Assembly (NCBI RefSeq): GCF_018991925.1 | Contig: NW_024726283.1 | Coordinates: 107,501 to 171,500 of the forward strand | Reading direction: 5' to 3' | Source of the DNA: Homarus americanus | Taxonomy: Eukaryota > Arthropoda > Malacostraca > Decapoda > Nephropidae | Length of the DNA stretch: 64,000 nucleotides | Shown here: piece by piece, positions 11,786 through 26,220 of the stretch | Position numbering within the stretch: the stretch's first letter is position 1 | Layout: every line of letters starts with the position of its first letter | Notes under the pieces: generated by a model | Told to the model about the DNA's origin: nothing | What the model saw: only the letters and a program-made list of their open reading frames with translations | The model's database searches: none | Position numbers and translations under genes: made by a program

Positions 11786-12242
11786 TGGAGGAAGTTTTCT
11801 GGACAAAGCATCTGCAACCACATTCGCTCGTCCAGGTAAATACTCGAAGATGGGCTCGAATTCTTGAATGGTCAGATACCAGTGTGCTAGTCTGCCTGAA
11901 AGATTTTTCCTGTGGAACAGCTCTTTCACTGCCACGTGATCAGTGTGGACGGTTATTTTGTAACCAAAAATTAGGTCTTTAAACTTCTTCAGTGCCCAAA
12001 CAACAGCTAACGCCTCTAGATGCAGTACTGAATAACGTGTTTCGGCATCATTAAGTTTACGACTGGCAAAAGCAGTCACTCAATATTTTCCTCGTGTCCC
12101 CCTGCATTAGTACAACGCCAAGTCCTTGTCCCGAGGCGTCGGTACACAGAGTAAATGGTTGAGTGTAGTCAGGAAATGCTAAAACAGGTACATTGGTAAG
12201 TTTGTTTTTCAATGCAATAAAACTATCCTCTTGTTCAGCATT
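11786..12242 (-). pseudogene. Gypsy RNase H domain
   Basis: Minus-strand frames joined by a frameshift near 12,080. The N-terminal part contains LCTDASGQGLGVVL (first catalytic Asp). The second contains RYSVLHLEALAVVWALKKF (catalytic Glu), ITVHTDHVAVKEL (catalytic Asp) and RANVVADALSRK, the typical end of Gypsy RNase H. It degrades the RNA of the RNA:DNA hybrid. LINE copy 2 interrupts it immediately after ADALSRK. Confidence 0.9.
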
Positions 12243-12760
12243 TCATATAAAAGTTGCGTCTTTCCTAAGTCGCTTAGTCAAGGATGAAGAGATTGTTGCA
12301 TAGCCCTTAATAAAAGAACGATAATATCCAGACCAACCAAGAAAACTACGTACCTTATCAATATTTGTAGGATGAGGGAACTGTGCTATGGCTTTGACTT
12401 TGGCATCAACTATATGAATTCCATCTTCGTCAACTACATGACCAAGGAATTGTATTCTGTATTTTAAAAATTTGCATTTAGAAAGTTTGACTTTGAGTCC
12501 TGCCATAGAAAGTTTTTGGAAAACTTCATGAAGTTTGGCAGTATGGCTATCTACATCCTTACTGACGACAATGAGATCATCTAGGTAGGCACATACTGTG
12601 GTACCTATTAAACCAGCAAACAAGGTGTTGGTCATCATTTGAAAAGTCAGTGGGGCGTTGCTGAGACAGAATGGCATCCTCAAAAACTCAAAATGGCCCA
12701 AAGGAGCGCTAAAAGCAGTAATGTCTCGAGAGTTCTCATCAAGGTACAGTAATATATCCG
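12243..12760 (-). pseudogene. Gypsy reverse transcriptase, palm and thumb
   Basis: The minus-strand frame starts at the 12,760 junction with LDENSRDITAFSAP, then GHFEFLRMPFCLSNAP and the catalytic YLDDLIVVS, and ends in FLGHVVDEDGI and VRSFLGWSGYYRSFI. The N-terminal RT part (through SNLDLLSGYW) is missing here but is present at 49,798-50,037 on the same strand, so the protein was probably split by nested insertion. The domain itself is open over 152 codons. Confidence 0.9.
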
Positions 12761-12761
12761 T

Positions 12762-13330
12762 TCGCCAGAATCCCTCAAACCCGGAAATCTCCTATAGCTG
12801 GAATTGAAATTTGCTTGGAGAATCATTCCCAAAGCCGGAATTTAAAAAAGATTGCAACTTTTGGAACAAATTTTCCGAGGTTGAAAATCGAGATAATTTT
12901 CTGAAAATGTCTTGAATAAAGATGAAAGTTAAAGTATTGGGTGGGGGGGGGGGCTGACCTGGCCTGACTCAATATCAGGTGGAGGTAGGGTGGGGGATTA
13001 GTGGTCTCATATTACTGATCTTCTGATGGAATGTCAGGTCACCCTTTCTTGGGTGAGGGATTAGTGGGTCTCTTGACCTGAAGATGTCTTGAATAAACAC
13101 GAAACCTAAAGTATTTTGGGGGACATTGTGGTAAGTATAAGTATAAATGAGCAAAGTTGTATCCCTTCAACATTACATTACATAACATTTTAAAATATGG
13201 AGTGAGAAAGCAGAAAGGTGTGGGTGATTAGAGAGATGGAGTGGAAAGGAGTGGTAACATGTACCAGTGTTGCCAAGCGATAAGCTCCTCAACAGCTGAT
13301 CTTTTAATTTGCCTCCATGCAGTCACACAA
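12762..13330 (+). repeat. Repeat D/E, left inverted arm
   Basis: It begins CAGTAATATATCCGTTCGCC right after TA (12,760-12,761) in the Gypsy RT. The reverse complement of 32,481-33,178 matches it through most of its length, including CAGTGATATCTCCGTTAGCC at that end, the block gtcttgaataaa and the block gaaaggagtggtaacatg. It could be a TA-flanked transposon end with a long inverted arm. No coding sequence. Confidence 0.6.
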
Positions 13331-14450
13331 CAAGACCCTCTCTGGATGCTTGTTGTCTTAATTCCCATGTGTGTGTGTGTGTGTGTGTGTGTGTAGTCAA
13401 ATGTACTGTACTAAGATAATTACTAAAATTATTATATTTGGTGCAAAATAAAGGATGTTTATACTAAAATTTCAGGAATACAAGATATATTCTCCTAAGT
13501 CAAGTCAGAGGCATTTTATAAGCAAAAAATTTAAATCCCTCTGCGTGGAGTATGCTGTCAACAACCCACCTCCCCCCTCCTCCCAGTCAAAGGGAGAAGG
13601 GTCTATTGGGGTAAAAGTGACCGCGACACCCTCCCCCCCCCCCCTCAAATGGTTCTGTGTGTGCGTGTGTGTGCGTGCGTGCGTGCGTGTGCGTGCTCGC
13701 ATGCATGTGTGCAGTAAGTTAATTTCTAAAATTATTAATTTTATTGGAAACTTGTGGTAGAGAATTTATTAAGGTTCATCATGGTATCAAATTCATCTCC
13801 CTATCACAGTTAACCATGCTTGGTGTGTTGTTGTCAACACACCATCACCACCTACACATCACCATCACACACAAACACACCTTCCAACACACACACACAC
13901 CACACACACACCACCAGCACATCTGCTTGTGTGACTGCATGGTCACTTCTACTGTACATACAATACATAACATTAAATAAAAACTACATACAGTATTTTT
14001 TACATTAATTTTCCTACATCTACAACCATCATTTGTCAAGGCTTTAATGTACACATAATCAATACAATAAGCTCTAATATCCACTCATATCATCCCAAAT
14101 ACTATTGGATAATTGCTTTGGAAAAATCCCTAAATGGCAACTGTTAACTGATGGGAATCAGTCCTGTCCATATGGTATTGTAGGAGATACTGACCGCACC
14201 CTCCCTCACCAACAGCTGGGGAGGAATTCGTGCACAGAGGCGTGACTTATCTCTGCCTGGGGTTGAGTTGTTTTCTTTGTTGACCATCTATGCTGCTGAA
14301 TTAGACGTGTAAGTTATTTACTACTGTTTGCCATTTATCAAAATGTTGGCATGTTATCGACGAACTTCAAACCTTAGAGATTCACAAAGTCTAAAGTCGA
14401 GTAATAACTTGTGGCCGGGTGAATAATGGTGGAGGCCGAACTGGCTGGTT
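13331..14450. other. Non-coding, microsatellites and a diverged satellite-like unit
   Basis: (TG)n at 13,366-13,394; (GTGC)n-type tract at about 13,655-13,700; CA-rich tract at 13,855-13,915. The piece 13,400-13,760 shares landmarks with the P-type satellite units (a gcattttataagc-like segment and a pyrimidine block). No gene evidence; reading frames here are low-complexity. Confidence 0.5.
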
Positions 14451-14479
14451 TTGTGTCAGTCGTTTCATGAAGCACAATT

Positions 14480-14735
14480 ATGTATTAAGAACATAAGAAT
14501 GGTGGAAACTGCAGCGGGCCTATTGGCCCATACTGGGCAGTCCCGTTTACACCCAACCCCTATTGCTCATATAAGCATCCAACCTATGTTTGAAGCTATC
14601 CAGCATATTCGAGTTAATGATGATGTTCGGTAACTTGTTCCATTCATCCACTACTCTGTTTCCAAACCAGTGTTTACCTATTTCGCGCCTAAATCTAAAT
14701 TTGTCTAATTTCTCAATTATTCCCATTTGTTACCA
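14480..14735 (-). mobile_element. CR1-like LINE 3' end, inverted fragment
   Basis: Reverse complement of the 3' end of the CR1-like element at 27.8-28.0 kb, ending in the octamer-type tail cattcttatgttctta read on the minus strand. It lies head-to-head with the plus-strand fragment at 14,805-15,195. Non-coding remnant. Confidence 0.8.
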
Positions 14736-14804
14736 AGTCAGTTTTTGTTATTTAGGCTACTGAATATTTAGATATGTATTTCGGATTTCATAATGATGGT
14801 ATAG

Positions 14805-15195
14805 AGACAGGTTAAAGCATCTTAATTTGCACTCCCTTGAGAGACGTAGAGCGAGGGGCAAATTGATAGAGGTGTATAAATGGAAGTCAGGGCTAATCAA
14901 AGGGGACATTACAAAGGCACTCAAACTATCCAACCAGGAGCGAACTCATAACCATGGTTTTAAATAAGGCAAATTTAGATTTAGGCATGAAATAGGTAAA
15001 CACTGGTTTGGAAACAGAGTAGTGGATGAATGGAACAAGTTACCAAACATCATCATAAACTTGAATACGCTGGATAACTTCAAACATAGGTTGGATGCTT
15101 ATATGAGCAATAGGGGTTGGGTGTAAACGGGACTGCCTAGTTTGGGCCAATAGGCCCGCTGCAGTTTCCACCATTCTTATGTTCTTATGTTCTTT
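14805..15195 (+). mobile_element. CR1-like LINE 3' end fragment
   Basis: Plus-strand copy of the last coding segment and 3' UTR (compare 27,596-27,985), with ttaaagcatcttaatttgcactccc, the phrase tggatgaatggaacaag and a terminal ttatgttcttatgttc repeat typical of CR1 octamer tails. Stops disrupt the frame. The flanks (cgtttcatgaagcacaa left of 14,480; agttcatgaaacacaa right of 15,195) are similar and could be an eroded target duplication for an inverted composite insertion. Confidence 0.75.
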
Positions 15196-15199
15196 TGTA

Positions 15200-15934
15200 C
15201 ACATATGTGTATAGTTCATGAAACACAAGTCAACTTGTGGCATGATGGATGACTCGTTAATGAGGACAGTAATAGGTATAAAATCAAGAGAGTTTCAGGG
15301 AATTTTTTTAATATACGTACATACATATGCAGTATTTATAGAAAAATAAAAATAATGATGGACCATCCAACTTTTTTCAATTTAAGAATCTATTACTCTC
15401 TAATTTCCATTAATTTTCATTAATGTGTTTTATTAATTTCAAGAGAAGATCCCTAGCTATTAATACCAATACAGCGATACACACACCTCCAACTCACACC
15501 CTCCAACATTTATTATTATATATATTCTTGAATGATCAGCCACTTATGGTGTATGTTTTATCATTAATAATATAAAATATTAAATGCTGTGCTATAACAT
15601 CTTGATAAAATCACACAGGAAAAGGGGAAACAATGGAGCACCTTAGCTTTCGTCTTTATTCAAGACATCTTTAGAGGGAACTGAATTTCAAGGACTGATA
15701 GAGGTTTATGTACACAGGGTGACCTTACAAAACATGAGGTCAGGTCAAACACTTGACATCCACTAATCCACACACCAGCACCATCGCAAACACAAGAGGA
15801 GCTTATAAGAATGGTTAACGTAACTAGTCATGTCAAGTCAGGTAAAAAATATGAGACCCTCTAATCATCTATCCTACATCTACCTCGAATGCTTTCAAAG
15901 CATTTTTAACCTTGGGTCACTGACATAAATTGAC
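15200..15934. other. Non-coding, repeat E fragment
   Basis: 15,530-15,600 is an inverted match of 28,350-28,420 (block gataaaacatacaccataag). 15,640-15,790 resembles the E repeat (gtctttattcaagacatctt), in the same orientation as the right D/E arm. No gene evidence. Confidence 0.5.
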
Positions 15935-15940
15935 CACTGG

Positions 15941-16066
15941 GACAACTTCTACAGCAGAAGGGACCTTTATGCTAGGGATGGGGCGCACCTGTCTCGGGAT
16001 GGGGTGGCAACCCTGGCTGGGTATCTAGAGGGGGCAGTTCAAAAGATTTCGAAGTCTTTAAACTAC
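15941..16066 (+). pseudogene. CR1-like ORF1 C-terminal (esterase-like) remnant
   Basis: Short open stretch with NFYSRRDLYARDGAHLSRDG and VATLAGYLEGAV, ending at the stop TAG at 16,064-16,066. The DG.HLS..G pattern resembles the C-terminal block of the SGNH/esterase-type ORF1 proteins carried by many CR1 elements. An upstream stop and loss of homology before 15,935 indicate 5' truncation. Twelve bases separate it from the ORF2 start candidate at 16,078. Confidence 0.5.
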
Positions 16067-16077
16067 TAGGGGAACAT

Positions 16078-18426
16078 ATGGGCACGGGGGTGGAGGAGAC
16101 TGCAGTGGGAGCAGGTAAACAAAGTAAAAGGTTACAGGGAAATAGTGTTAGGAATGATAACAAAGCTAAATTAGACAGCGAATTAAGATCTAAACGCAGT
16201 AAAGGGAGGACTCAGAACACGACTAACCTAAACGTCTACTACGCGAACAGTAGAAGTATGAGAAACAAAATGGATGATGTTGGGGCCTTGGTATGTACCG
16301 ATAAAATCGATATACAGTCAACCCTCACTTTACGCGGTCCCACATTCCGCGTTGCCACGTTTACGCGGTGCCCTGCCAGAACCCAGGATGCTCACATTCC
16401 GCGGTGGGTGTACCCCTTTACGCGGGTGAAGTATAATTTTTTTATTTAGCTCATAAAATTCATACAAATTATCCGGCCAGAATATAATTTACATTGCTGG
16501 AATTCTTACAATTTGATGATCATTTTGAATATAAACATCATAGATTTTGCATTAGACATACAAATTTTAGATATAAATGTTTACTCTGAATAAATATGTT
16601 ATCTTTTGTGCAAAATATATGACATTTATATTCAAAATATTCCTGGTCTTACAAGGATTCCAGCAATGTCAATTATATTATCCTAACTTTAGTCTGATTT
16701 ATTATTTATTACTAAAAAGGTAAACAGTCTGGTATTTCCACACATTTATCTGGTAGGGAGGGTTGGTGGGGGGTGGGGGGGAGGGAGGGACCGGCGACCA
16801 ACCACCTGGCATGCGTGAAGAATAAATTTTTTTTATTAACTGAAGATATTTGTTTTAGCTCATAAAATTCATACAAATTACCTGGCCAGAATATAATTTA
16901 CATTGCTGGAATTCTTACAATTTGATGATCATTTTGAATATAAACATCATATATTTTGCATTAGACATAAAATTTTTAGATATAATGTTTACTCTGAGTA
17001 AATATGTTATCTTTTGTGCAAAATATATGACATTTATATTCAAAATATTCCTGGTTTTACAAGGAATCCAGCTATGTCAATTATATTATCCTAACTTTAA
17101 TCTGAGGTATTATTTAATACTAAATGTTAAAATCTAGTTTTTTCACCCACCCTTCCTCTTGAAGGGAGGGTTGGTGGGGGGTGGGGGGGAGGGTTGGGAC
17201 GGACTGACCATCTGGGACTGACCATCTGGCTCGGTTGGAAGAGGAGGGGGAGGCAAGGTGGGGTACTTTGATTGACAGATAGTGTCTGAAGAATATTTTT
17301 TTTTTTTTTATTAACTGAAGATATTTGTTTTAGCTCATAAAATTCATACAAATTACCCGGCCAGAATATAATTTACATTGCTGGAATTCTTACAATTTGA
17401 TGATCATTTTGAATATAAACATCATAGATTTTGCATTAGACATACAAATTTTAGATCTAATGTTTACTCCGAGTAAATATGTTATCTTTTGTGAAAAATA
17501 TATGACATTTATATTCAAAATATTCCTGGTCTTACAAGGAATCCAGCAATGTCAATTATATTATCCTAACTTTAGTTTGAGGTATTTTGTATTACTATAC
17601 CTGGTTTTCCCCCAAAAATTTCTCAGAGGGAAGAGCCAGCGAGTGTAGTGTGAGAAGAGGGGGAGGGAGTCGAGTCCATTATTTGAATGGACATTAACTT
17701 GACGACTGTATTTCTCTTAAGTATTAATTGTGTGCATTTACCATCATAAAATTAAGATGTTATTTTTACTAGAACATGGTATTGTGTTGGAAAAAGTGGA
17801 GTTTGGGGGTCAGCTGGTCTCTATTTCATTTAATCCCAAATGTTATGTTATTCACTTTACGTGTTTCTCACTTTCCGCGGTACCCTGTGGGTTACATTAA
17901 CCGCGTAAAGTGAGGGTTGACTGTAATAGCATTCACTGAAACATGGATCAACCTAGACTCACATGAGTTACCTGTCGAATACCAAATTGCGGATTACAAA
18001 TTGTTCCATACCGATAGGCCGTCCAGGAAAGGAGGCAGAGTAGTAATCTATGTCAGGGATAATCTGAAGTGTGAAATAAATAAGGAAATAAAAACTGAGT
18101 GGAATACAGAAACAATTTGGATCGAATTAATCGACGGTAGGGATAAATTAATCATAGGAGTAATATATAGACCTCCCAATCTTGATAGAGTTAATGAGCG
18201 ACTTATCTGGGATGAAATGCGCAGGGCTTCCATACACAACAAAGTCTGTTTAGTAGGCGATTTTAACCTTGGCCAAATAGATTGGACTGACCTTACGGGT
18301 AACTCGGTATCAGAGGATTTCCTAGAAACGTTCCAGGACTGTTTCCTAAGTCAACATATAACCGAACCCACCCTGGGTAATAATATATCTCGATTTAGTT
18401 CTGTCGAACAGAGAAAACCTCATTAG
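16078..18426 (+). pseudogene. CR1-like ORF2, apurinic endonuclease domain (split by MITE B1)
   Basis: This domain nicks target DNA to prime reverse transcription. The first part (16,078-16,314) has NVYYANSRSMRNKMDDV. After MITE B1 the frame continues in phase at 17,926 with AFTETWINLDS (catalytic Glu region), then RGGRVVIYVRDNL, IIGVIYRPPN and VCLVGDFNLGQIDW (GDFN motif). It ends at 18,426 after a frameshift; the final SDH motif lies in another frame near 18,458. Family assignment is firm, and the copy is dead. Confidence 0.88.
16315..17923 (+). mobile_element. Satellite-bearing MITE B1 (three monomers), TA-flanked, in CR1 ORF2
   Basis: Left end CAGTCAACCCTCACTTTACG, right end its inverted repeat; TA at 16,313-16,314 and 17,924-17,925. 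Removing it with one TA puts the CR1 endonuclease frame back in register. Monomers begin with ttagctcat at 16,446, 16,855 and 17,330 (about 409 and 475 bp, third truncated). The G-rich block length differs between monomers, which explains the size variation. No transposase. Confidence 0.92.
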
Positions 18427-18432
18427 CAATGT

Positions 18433-20057
18433 CGAGGTAGGGAACGAACTTGCAAACAGCGATCACAAAGAAATTAGATTCCAGTTAGATTTTCAGGTCA
18501 GACATAAGGAAAATTCCATTAAAGTCCCAGATTTCAGAATGGCAAACTTTGATAGTTTAAAGAGGCATCTGAGAGAAGGGGTGTCGCGCATGGGCGTGAA
18601 CCTGACAGATGAGACCGACCTGATAACGAGATCTGAGATTGCCGAGTTCCACGACAATTTAAATAACGAGTTACTAAATGCACAAAGGCAGAACATACCA
18701 TACAAAAAACTCAGATCAGACAACAATGACCCTAAATGGATAAATAATTATTTAAAGAACATTATTGGCCAAAGGAAGGCTATAGGTAGAAGGATAAGTC
18801 GTGGCGAAATTTATCTCCGGGAGTATTATAAGGTATTGGCCGGTAGGGTTAAGACCGAGATAAGAAAAGCAAAGAGAAATAATGAACTGAAGATAGCAAG
18901 GGAGGCAAAGACGAACCCCAAAGGATTCTACTAAATGTATCAAACTAAAACACAAGATAAGATTGGACCAATACGTTCAGATACCGGTGAGCTAACTGAT
19001 AACGACGGAGAAATGAGCAATAATCTGAATAAATATTTTTCAACAGTTTTCACCACCAAATATTTAAACATGATACCCGAGGCACCGACTCTATTCAGAG
19101 ATAGTGAAGAAAACAAATTAAGCGAGATAGTAGTGACTAGTAACGATGTTAATAAGCAAATAGACAAACTGAAGCCTAATAAATCACCTGGTCCCGATGA
19201 GATATTTGTCAGAGTATTAAAGGATTGTAAGGAAGAGCTTAATATGCCCTTAGCAAAGTTGTTTAATATGTCATTAAAAACAGGTGTAGTACCAGAATCC
19301 TGGAGGATAGCGAATGTAATACCAATTTTCAAGAAGGGGGATAGATCACTATCCTCTAACTACCGCCCAATCAGTCTAACATCAATAGTAGGCAAATTAC
19401 TAGAATCAATCATTTCAAACTCAATTCGAAAACCACCTGGAGAACCACAAGTTGATCAATGATTCCCAACATGGCTTCACAAGCGGGCATTCATGTCTAA
19501 CTAATCTATTAACATTCTTTTCATCAGTTTTCAAATCGGTGGACGAGGGGCACAATTATGATGTGGTATATCTCGACTTTAGCAAAGCCTTCGACAGAGT
19601 ACCCCACGAAAGACTAATTAGAAAGGTAGAAGCGCATGGTATCAAAGGTAATATCCTTAAATGGATTTGGGCGTGGTTACGGGACAGGAAACAGCGAGTG
19701 AGCATAAACGCTACTAAATCGCATTGGAACAACGTCACTAGTGGAGTTCCCCAAGGCTCAGTACTTGGACCATTATTATTTATTATATACATAAACGACA
19801 TAGATATCGGCATAGACAGCAGCATAAGTAAATTTGCTGATGACACTAAAATACGACGTGTAATTAAATCTGACGAGGACTCTGCAAAACTACAGGAAGA
19901 TCTAAAAAAAATTTTCGAATGGTCGGAAAAATGGCAGATGAAATTCAATGTGGACAAGTGTAAAGTACTCAGTATAGGAGATGTAAACAGGGAAACCAGT
20001 TACCAGATGAACAACGATGCCATTGTGGAATCCGACCGTGAGAGAGATTTAGGAGTA
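18433..20057 (+). pseudogene. CR1-like ORF2, reverse transcriptase domain
   Basis: Linker region at 18,539-18,934, then RT: KLKPNKSPGPDEI, VPESWRIANVIPIFKKGD and NYRPISLTSI to 19,462. A frameshift follows, and in a new frame come QHGFTSGHSCLTNL, VYLDFSKAFDRVPHE, SGVPQGSVLGPLLF and the catalytic SKFADDTKI. The frame stops being LINE sequence at RDLGV (20,057), where element X begins. An in-frame TAA at 18,932-18,934 most simply reflects a single Lys-codon mutation. Together with EN and the C-terminal part this is one ORF2 with several disabling changes. Confidence 0.9.
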
Positions 20058-20607
20058 CCGTATATCTCGGCCTACAAGGCGACGGGGTGTCTAAGACGGC
20101 CCCCAAAATTTCCATTTAAAAAGTAGCTTTTGAGCCCTATTCGCTTTATAAGACCAGTACCCCAAATGTGACACTTACCATTGGGAGCTTACTGACCCAG
20201 TAGTCCTTTACCAACCATCCCTTTGACCAGTGCTGTTTACACATCCTTGGTTTTTTTAAATAAGGCCAATTCACTTCAAGTAATGGCATCAAATGTTACA
20301 GGTTGGAGTAGTGTAAACACTAGTGACTCACTTAAAAGTCTGTTATTTAACTTGAACTAATTTCGGTGTCGAATACAATTGTTTCCTTTACTTCAAATGG
20401 ATTTACCGATTTATTTGTTTATTTATTTATGTATTTATAACATACTGTAATATATTAAACACACTGCAAGTATTTTCTTTAATTTATAAGCTTACTTCAA
20501 CCAGCTACAGTATTCTAATTCAATAGTGTTTCATTAGGATTTGAGTGAAAAAGATTACTGTACATACTTACTACATACATTTATTACACAAATATATATA
20601 TACTGTA

Positions 20608-21355
20608 CAGTATTACCCCGCTTTACGCGGTTTCACTTAACGCGATTTCTCATATACGCGGTGCCTCGCCAGAACCGAACTTTCACTTAACGCGGTTCAT
20701 CTACTCATATACGTGGTGAAGTATAATATATATATATTTTTTTATTTAGCTCATAAAATTCATACAAATTACCCGGCCAGAATATAATTTACATTGCTGG
20801 AATTCTTACAATATGATGATCATTTTGAATATAAACATCATAGATTTTGCATTAGACATACAAATTTTAGATATAATGTTTACTCTGAGTAAATATGTTA
20901 TCTTTTGTGCAAAATATATGACATTTATATTCAAAATATTCCTGGTCTTACAAGGAATCCAGCAATGTCAATTATATTATCCAAACTTTAGTCTGAGGTA
21001 TTATTTATTACTAAATGTTAAAATCTAGTGTTTCACCCAATCATTTCTCAGAGGTAGGGGCCAGTGAGCTGAGAAGAGGGGGGGGGGGATTTGAGTCCAT
21101 TATTTGAATGGACATTAACCTGGCGACTGTATTTCTCTTAAATATTAATTGTGTGAGCATACCATCATAAAATTTAGATGTTGTTTTTACTACAACATAG
21201 GTATTGTGTCGGAAAAAGTGGAGTTTGGGGGTCGGGCCAGTCTCTATTGGAATTAATCCCATATGTTCTGTTGTTCACTGTACGGGTTTTCACTTTCCGT
21301 GGTACCCTGTGGGTCCAATTGACAATCGACCGCGTACGTAATCGGGGTACTACTG
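20608..21355 (+). mobile_element. Satellite-bearing MITE A2 (single monomer)
   Basis: Left end CAGTATTACCCCGCTTTACG after TA (20,606-20,607); right end ggggtactactg followed by TA at 21,356. It contains one satellite monomer (from about 20,745) and the shared 3' subterminal segment (ccattatttgaatggacatt). At 748 bp it is the shortest satellite-bearing copy of its family in the window. Confidence 0.88.
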
Positions 21356-21476
21356 TATACAGCATATATACTAAAATTTCATTTGCTTTTCATTTTGTGT
21401 TTAATTTTCTTTGTTTAAAGGACTGTACAGGTACAGTAGTCATTTTCTGTTAAACTGATACAGCAAATATAACCAT

Positions 21477-24005
<2,529 letters not shown>

Positions 24006-26220
24006 CAGTAGGTGGCAGGGAAAAAACACTTTTATTTGAGTTGCAGGCTGCATTTTTCAGGCATCGTTTGTATGGCTGTAACAAACACCTGTGCAAAATT
24101 TCATGCCATTTCATGCATACTTACCCTGCCGCATCGCGAACGACTTTTTGTCAACTTTTAGTGTATACCAAAAATTAGGGGTCATTTAATGTTTTCCAGG
24201 ATAATGATTAATTTTACATGGGTGACATCGATTTAATTCACATGTTATTTTACAGGTACACCGTATAGAAAATCATTACAAGTTCATATTGAAATTCTTT
24301 TTTGTGCGGAACCTTGGCATCATTTTCCTAGACAATAATCTTTGCCTAATATATCCATCTCTCGATTCGTATCCCGTCACTTCAGTGCAAGCTTCAGTCA
24401 TCACTTTTATGCCTCTCTCGACCGCCTGAGTGCTGTTTGGCCACTTGGGCACCACTAATGGTGTCTCAAGAATGTCATTAACCTGTAGATTTGACAGAAG
24501 CAATGTAAGGAGGCTCAGTCTTGAGTTCATTCCTCCAGTTAATCATGGAATGATAGTTTTTTGCTTGCCACTTTAGTTTCGGAGTCACCACCTTTCTCAT
24601 GTTGACTACAGGAGGCACATCCTCATTCCCATCTCCATCTTTACCCTCCTCATCAGTATAGTTTAACAAATTCTCGTCAACAGCAGCATCAGAATCTTCC
24701 TCCTCCTCTTCAGATCTGCCAGTGCATTCTTCCTTTTGCTGATTCTCCTCTCTAATTTTTCTTATCATTGAGACAGCTTTTTCTCTAACAGTCATGTCCT
24801 CATCTGCAAACATACCAAGAAGAAGTTCATCTGTGTGGGCGAAGTATGCATTTCTCTGGACAGCCCTCTTCACTATCGTCTCCTCCTCACTATTTAGGTG
24901 TTTCATATATAGCAGGGACTGGAATACGTTCCTTGAGCCGTGTGTTACGTAAGGGTGTATCTTGATGTAAAACCACATTGGAGCACTGAACTTTATTATT
25001 GTAATGACAATTCTTTTTAACTCATGGCTGGGTCTTGATGTTGCTACATACAGCCTGAGGATTCTACTCCATAAGGTGTTCCACCTTGACACACAGGGAG
25101 GACCTGGCTCAATAGCAGCCAAGTCATCTTCAACAACACCTGTGATAACTCCTTTACAAATCCTATACAGGTATTTCTGATCCCAGGACAGATCTTTCTC
25201 CACTTCATCATTAAACACAGGGAAATCAGGGAAATTGACTGGCTGGAAGGCGACAACTGGAAGCTCAGACAAAGACTCCTTGATCTGCTTTCCAATGGGA
25301 CCACGCCAATGCTCAGGACCACTTGGTTTACCATCATAGTGATAAAAAACTGCGCGGAAAGGCAGCTCATTTCCGTGAAGCTGACATATGAAATAATGGA
25401 GCGGGTGACCAAGTAACATTTCAAGATGATGAATGACTCCATTTTCTGATCCTACATTTACATTGGTTCCATCACAACCAACACACACAATGGGCTGCTG
25501 GGTTAGATTTTTCTCCACCAGAAACTCGTGAATAGTTTTGGCAATCTGCTTTCCGTGTCCAGTCTTGGGAGTCACATGTGTGAGATATTCATTGCCAGGC
25601 TCAACCATGATGACATAATGATCTTTCTCCATCATCCTCGAACTCCATTTCTCGGTCTTCTCATTCTTTATCATCACACGAGTGGCGGTCTTCTTACCAT
25701 CAAAATAGAGTGACGTCAAATTATCTAAACTAGCCATCTCAATTTCTTGCCTCTTAAATCGGTATTTTTGTCTCGCATCCCGCAGCTTATGTGGTCCAAT
25801 AACCTGACTCTTGTCATCCTTTGTGATAATGCCATAGTCAGTTAAGGTGGCAGTAGCAATGGCAGCTCCAGCATAATCACTAATCAAGTATCGGTCACAA
25901 GCGGCAGCCAGTGTAGGGAGTCTTGTCCGGTTCTGTGAACTGGTGTCTGTCAGAGCCCTTGGATCAGGGACAAAATCAGCATCAGTATTGACGAGAGGAA
26001 TATCTCATGAATCATCTGAATTATCCTCAACATAAGGAATATCTCCAGCTACCAGATATCTATGTTTATGTAGGTAAATTTAAAAATTTCAGTAGAAAAT
26101 GCGGCAGACTAAACCTCGACATATCAGCTTCAAATTTGGCATGGAGTCTTAGATATGTATAAGGAACAATGCCCGAAGAGTGCAGCTTTGAGCAAAATTT
26201 CACTGCCCCCTAATGTACAG
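24006..26220 (-). mobile_element. Element Y: TA-flanked transposon with an unnamed transposase-like gene
   Basis: Boundaries come from the uninterrupted copy of repeat Z at 33.2 kb. The left end is CAGTAGGTGGCAGGGAAA after TA (24,004-24,005). The right end, reverse-complemented, contains ATTAGGGGGCAGTGAAA, with TA at 26,221-26,222. The shared inverted core is TAGGkGGCAGkGAAA. The single gene fills most of its 2.2 kb. Superfamily not recognised. Confidence 0.75.
24276..26075 (-). pseudogene. Unnamed multicopy transposase-like protein (element Y)
   Basis: Long minus-strand frame (25,887-24,478 open for 469 codons) that extends upstream past an in-frame TGA at 26,007-26,005; the sequence before it (HKHRYLVAGDIPYVEDNSDD) reads as the same protein. 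A one-base-type frameshift near 24,490 moves the end to 24,530-24,276 (TQAVERGIKVMTEACTEV, then GYESRDGYIRQRLLSRKMMP). Candidate RNase H-fold acidic residues: LYFDGKK, IVCVGCDGTNVNVGS. ICQLHGNELPFR gives a C-x2-H pair reminiscent of hAT/MULE-like enzymes. A Glu/Asp-rich segment lies near the end. From memory it resembles an unannotated protein found repeatedly in arthropod genomes; catalytic function is inferred from TIRs and copy behaviour. Confidence 0.65.

Noticed and set aside
13505..14084. Frames over TG/CA and CCCTCC tracts
   Set aside because: Low-complexity translations (Arg-Thr, His-Thr runs) with no conserved motif.
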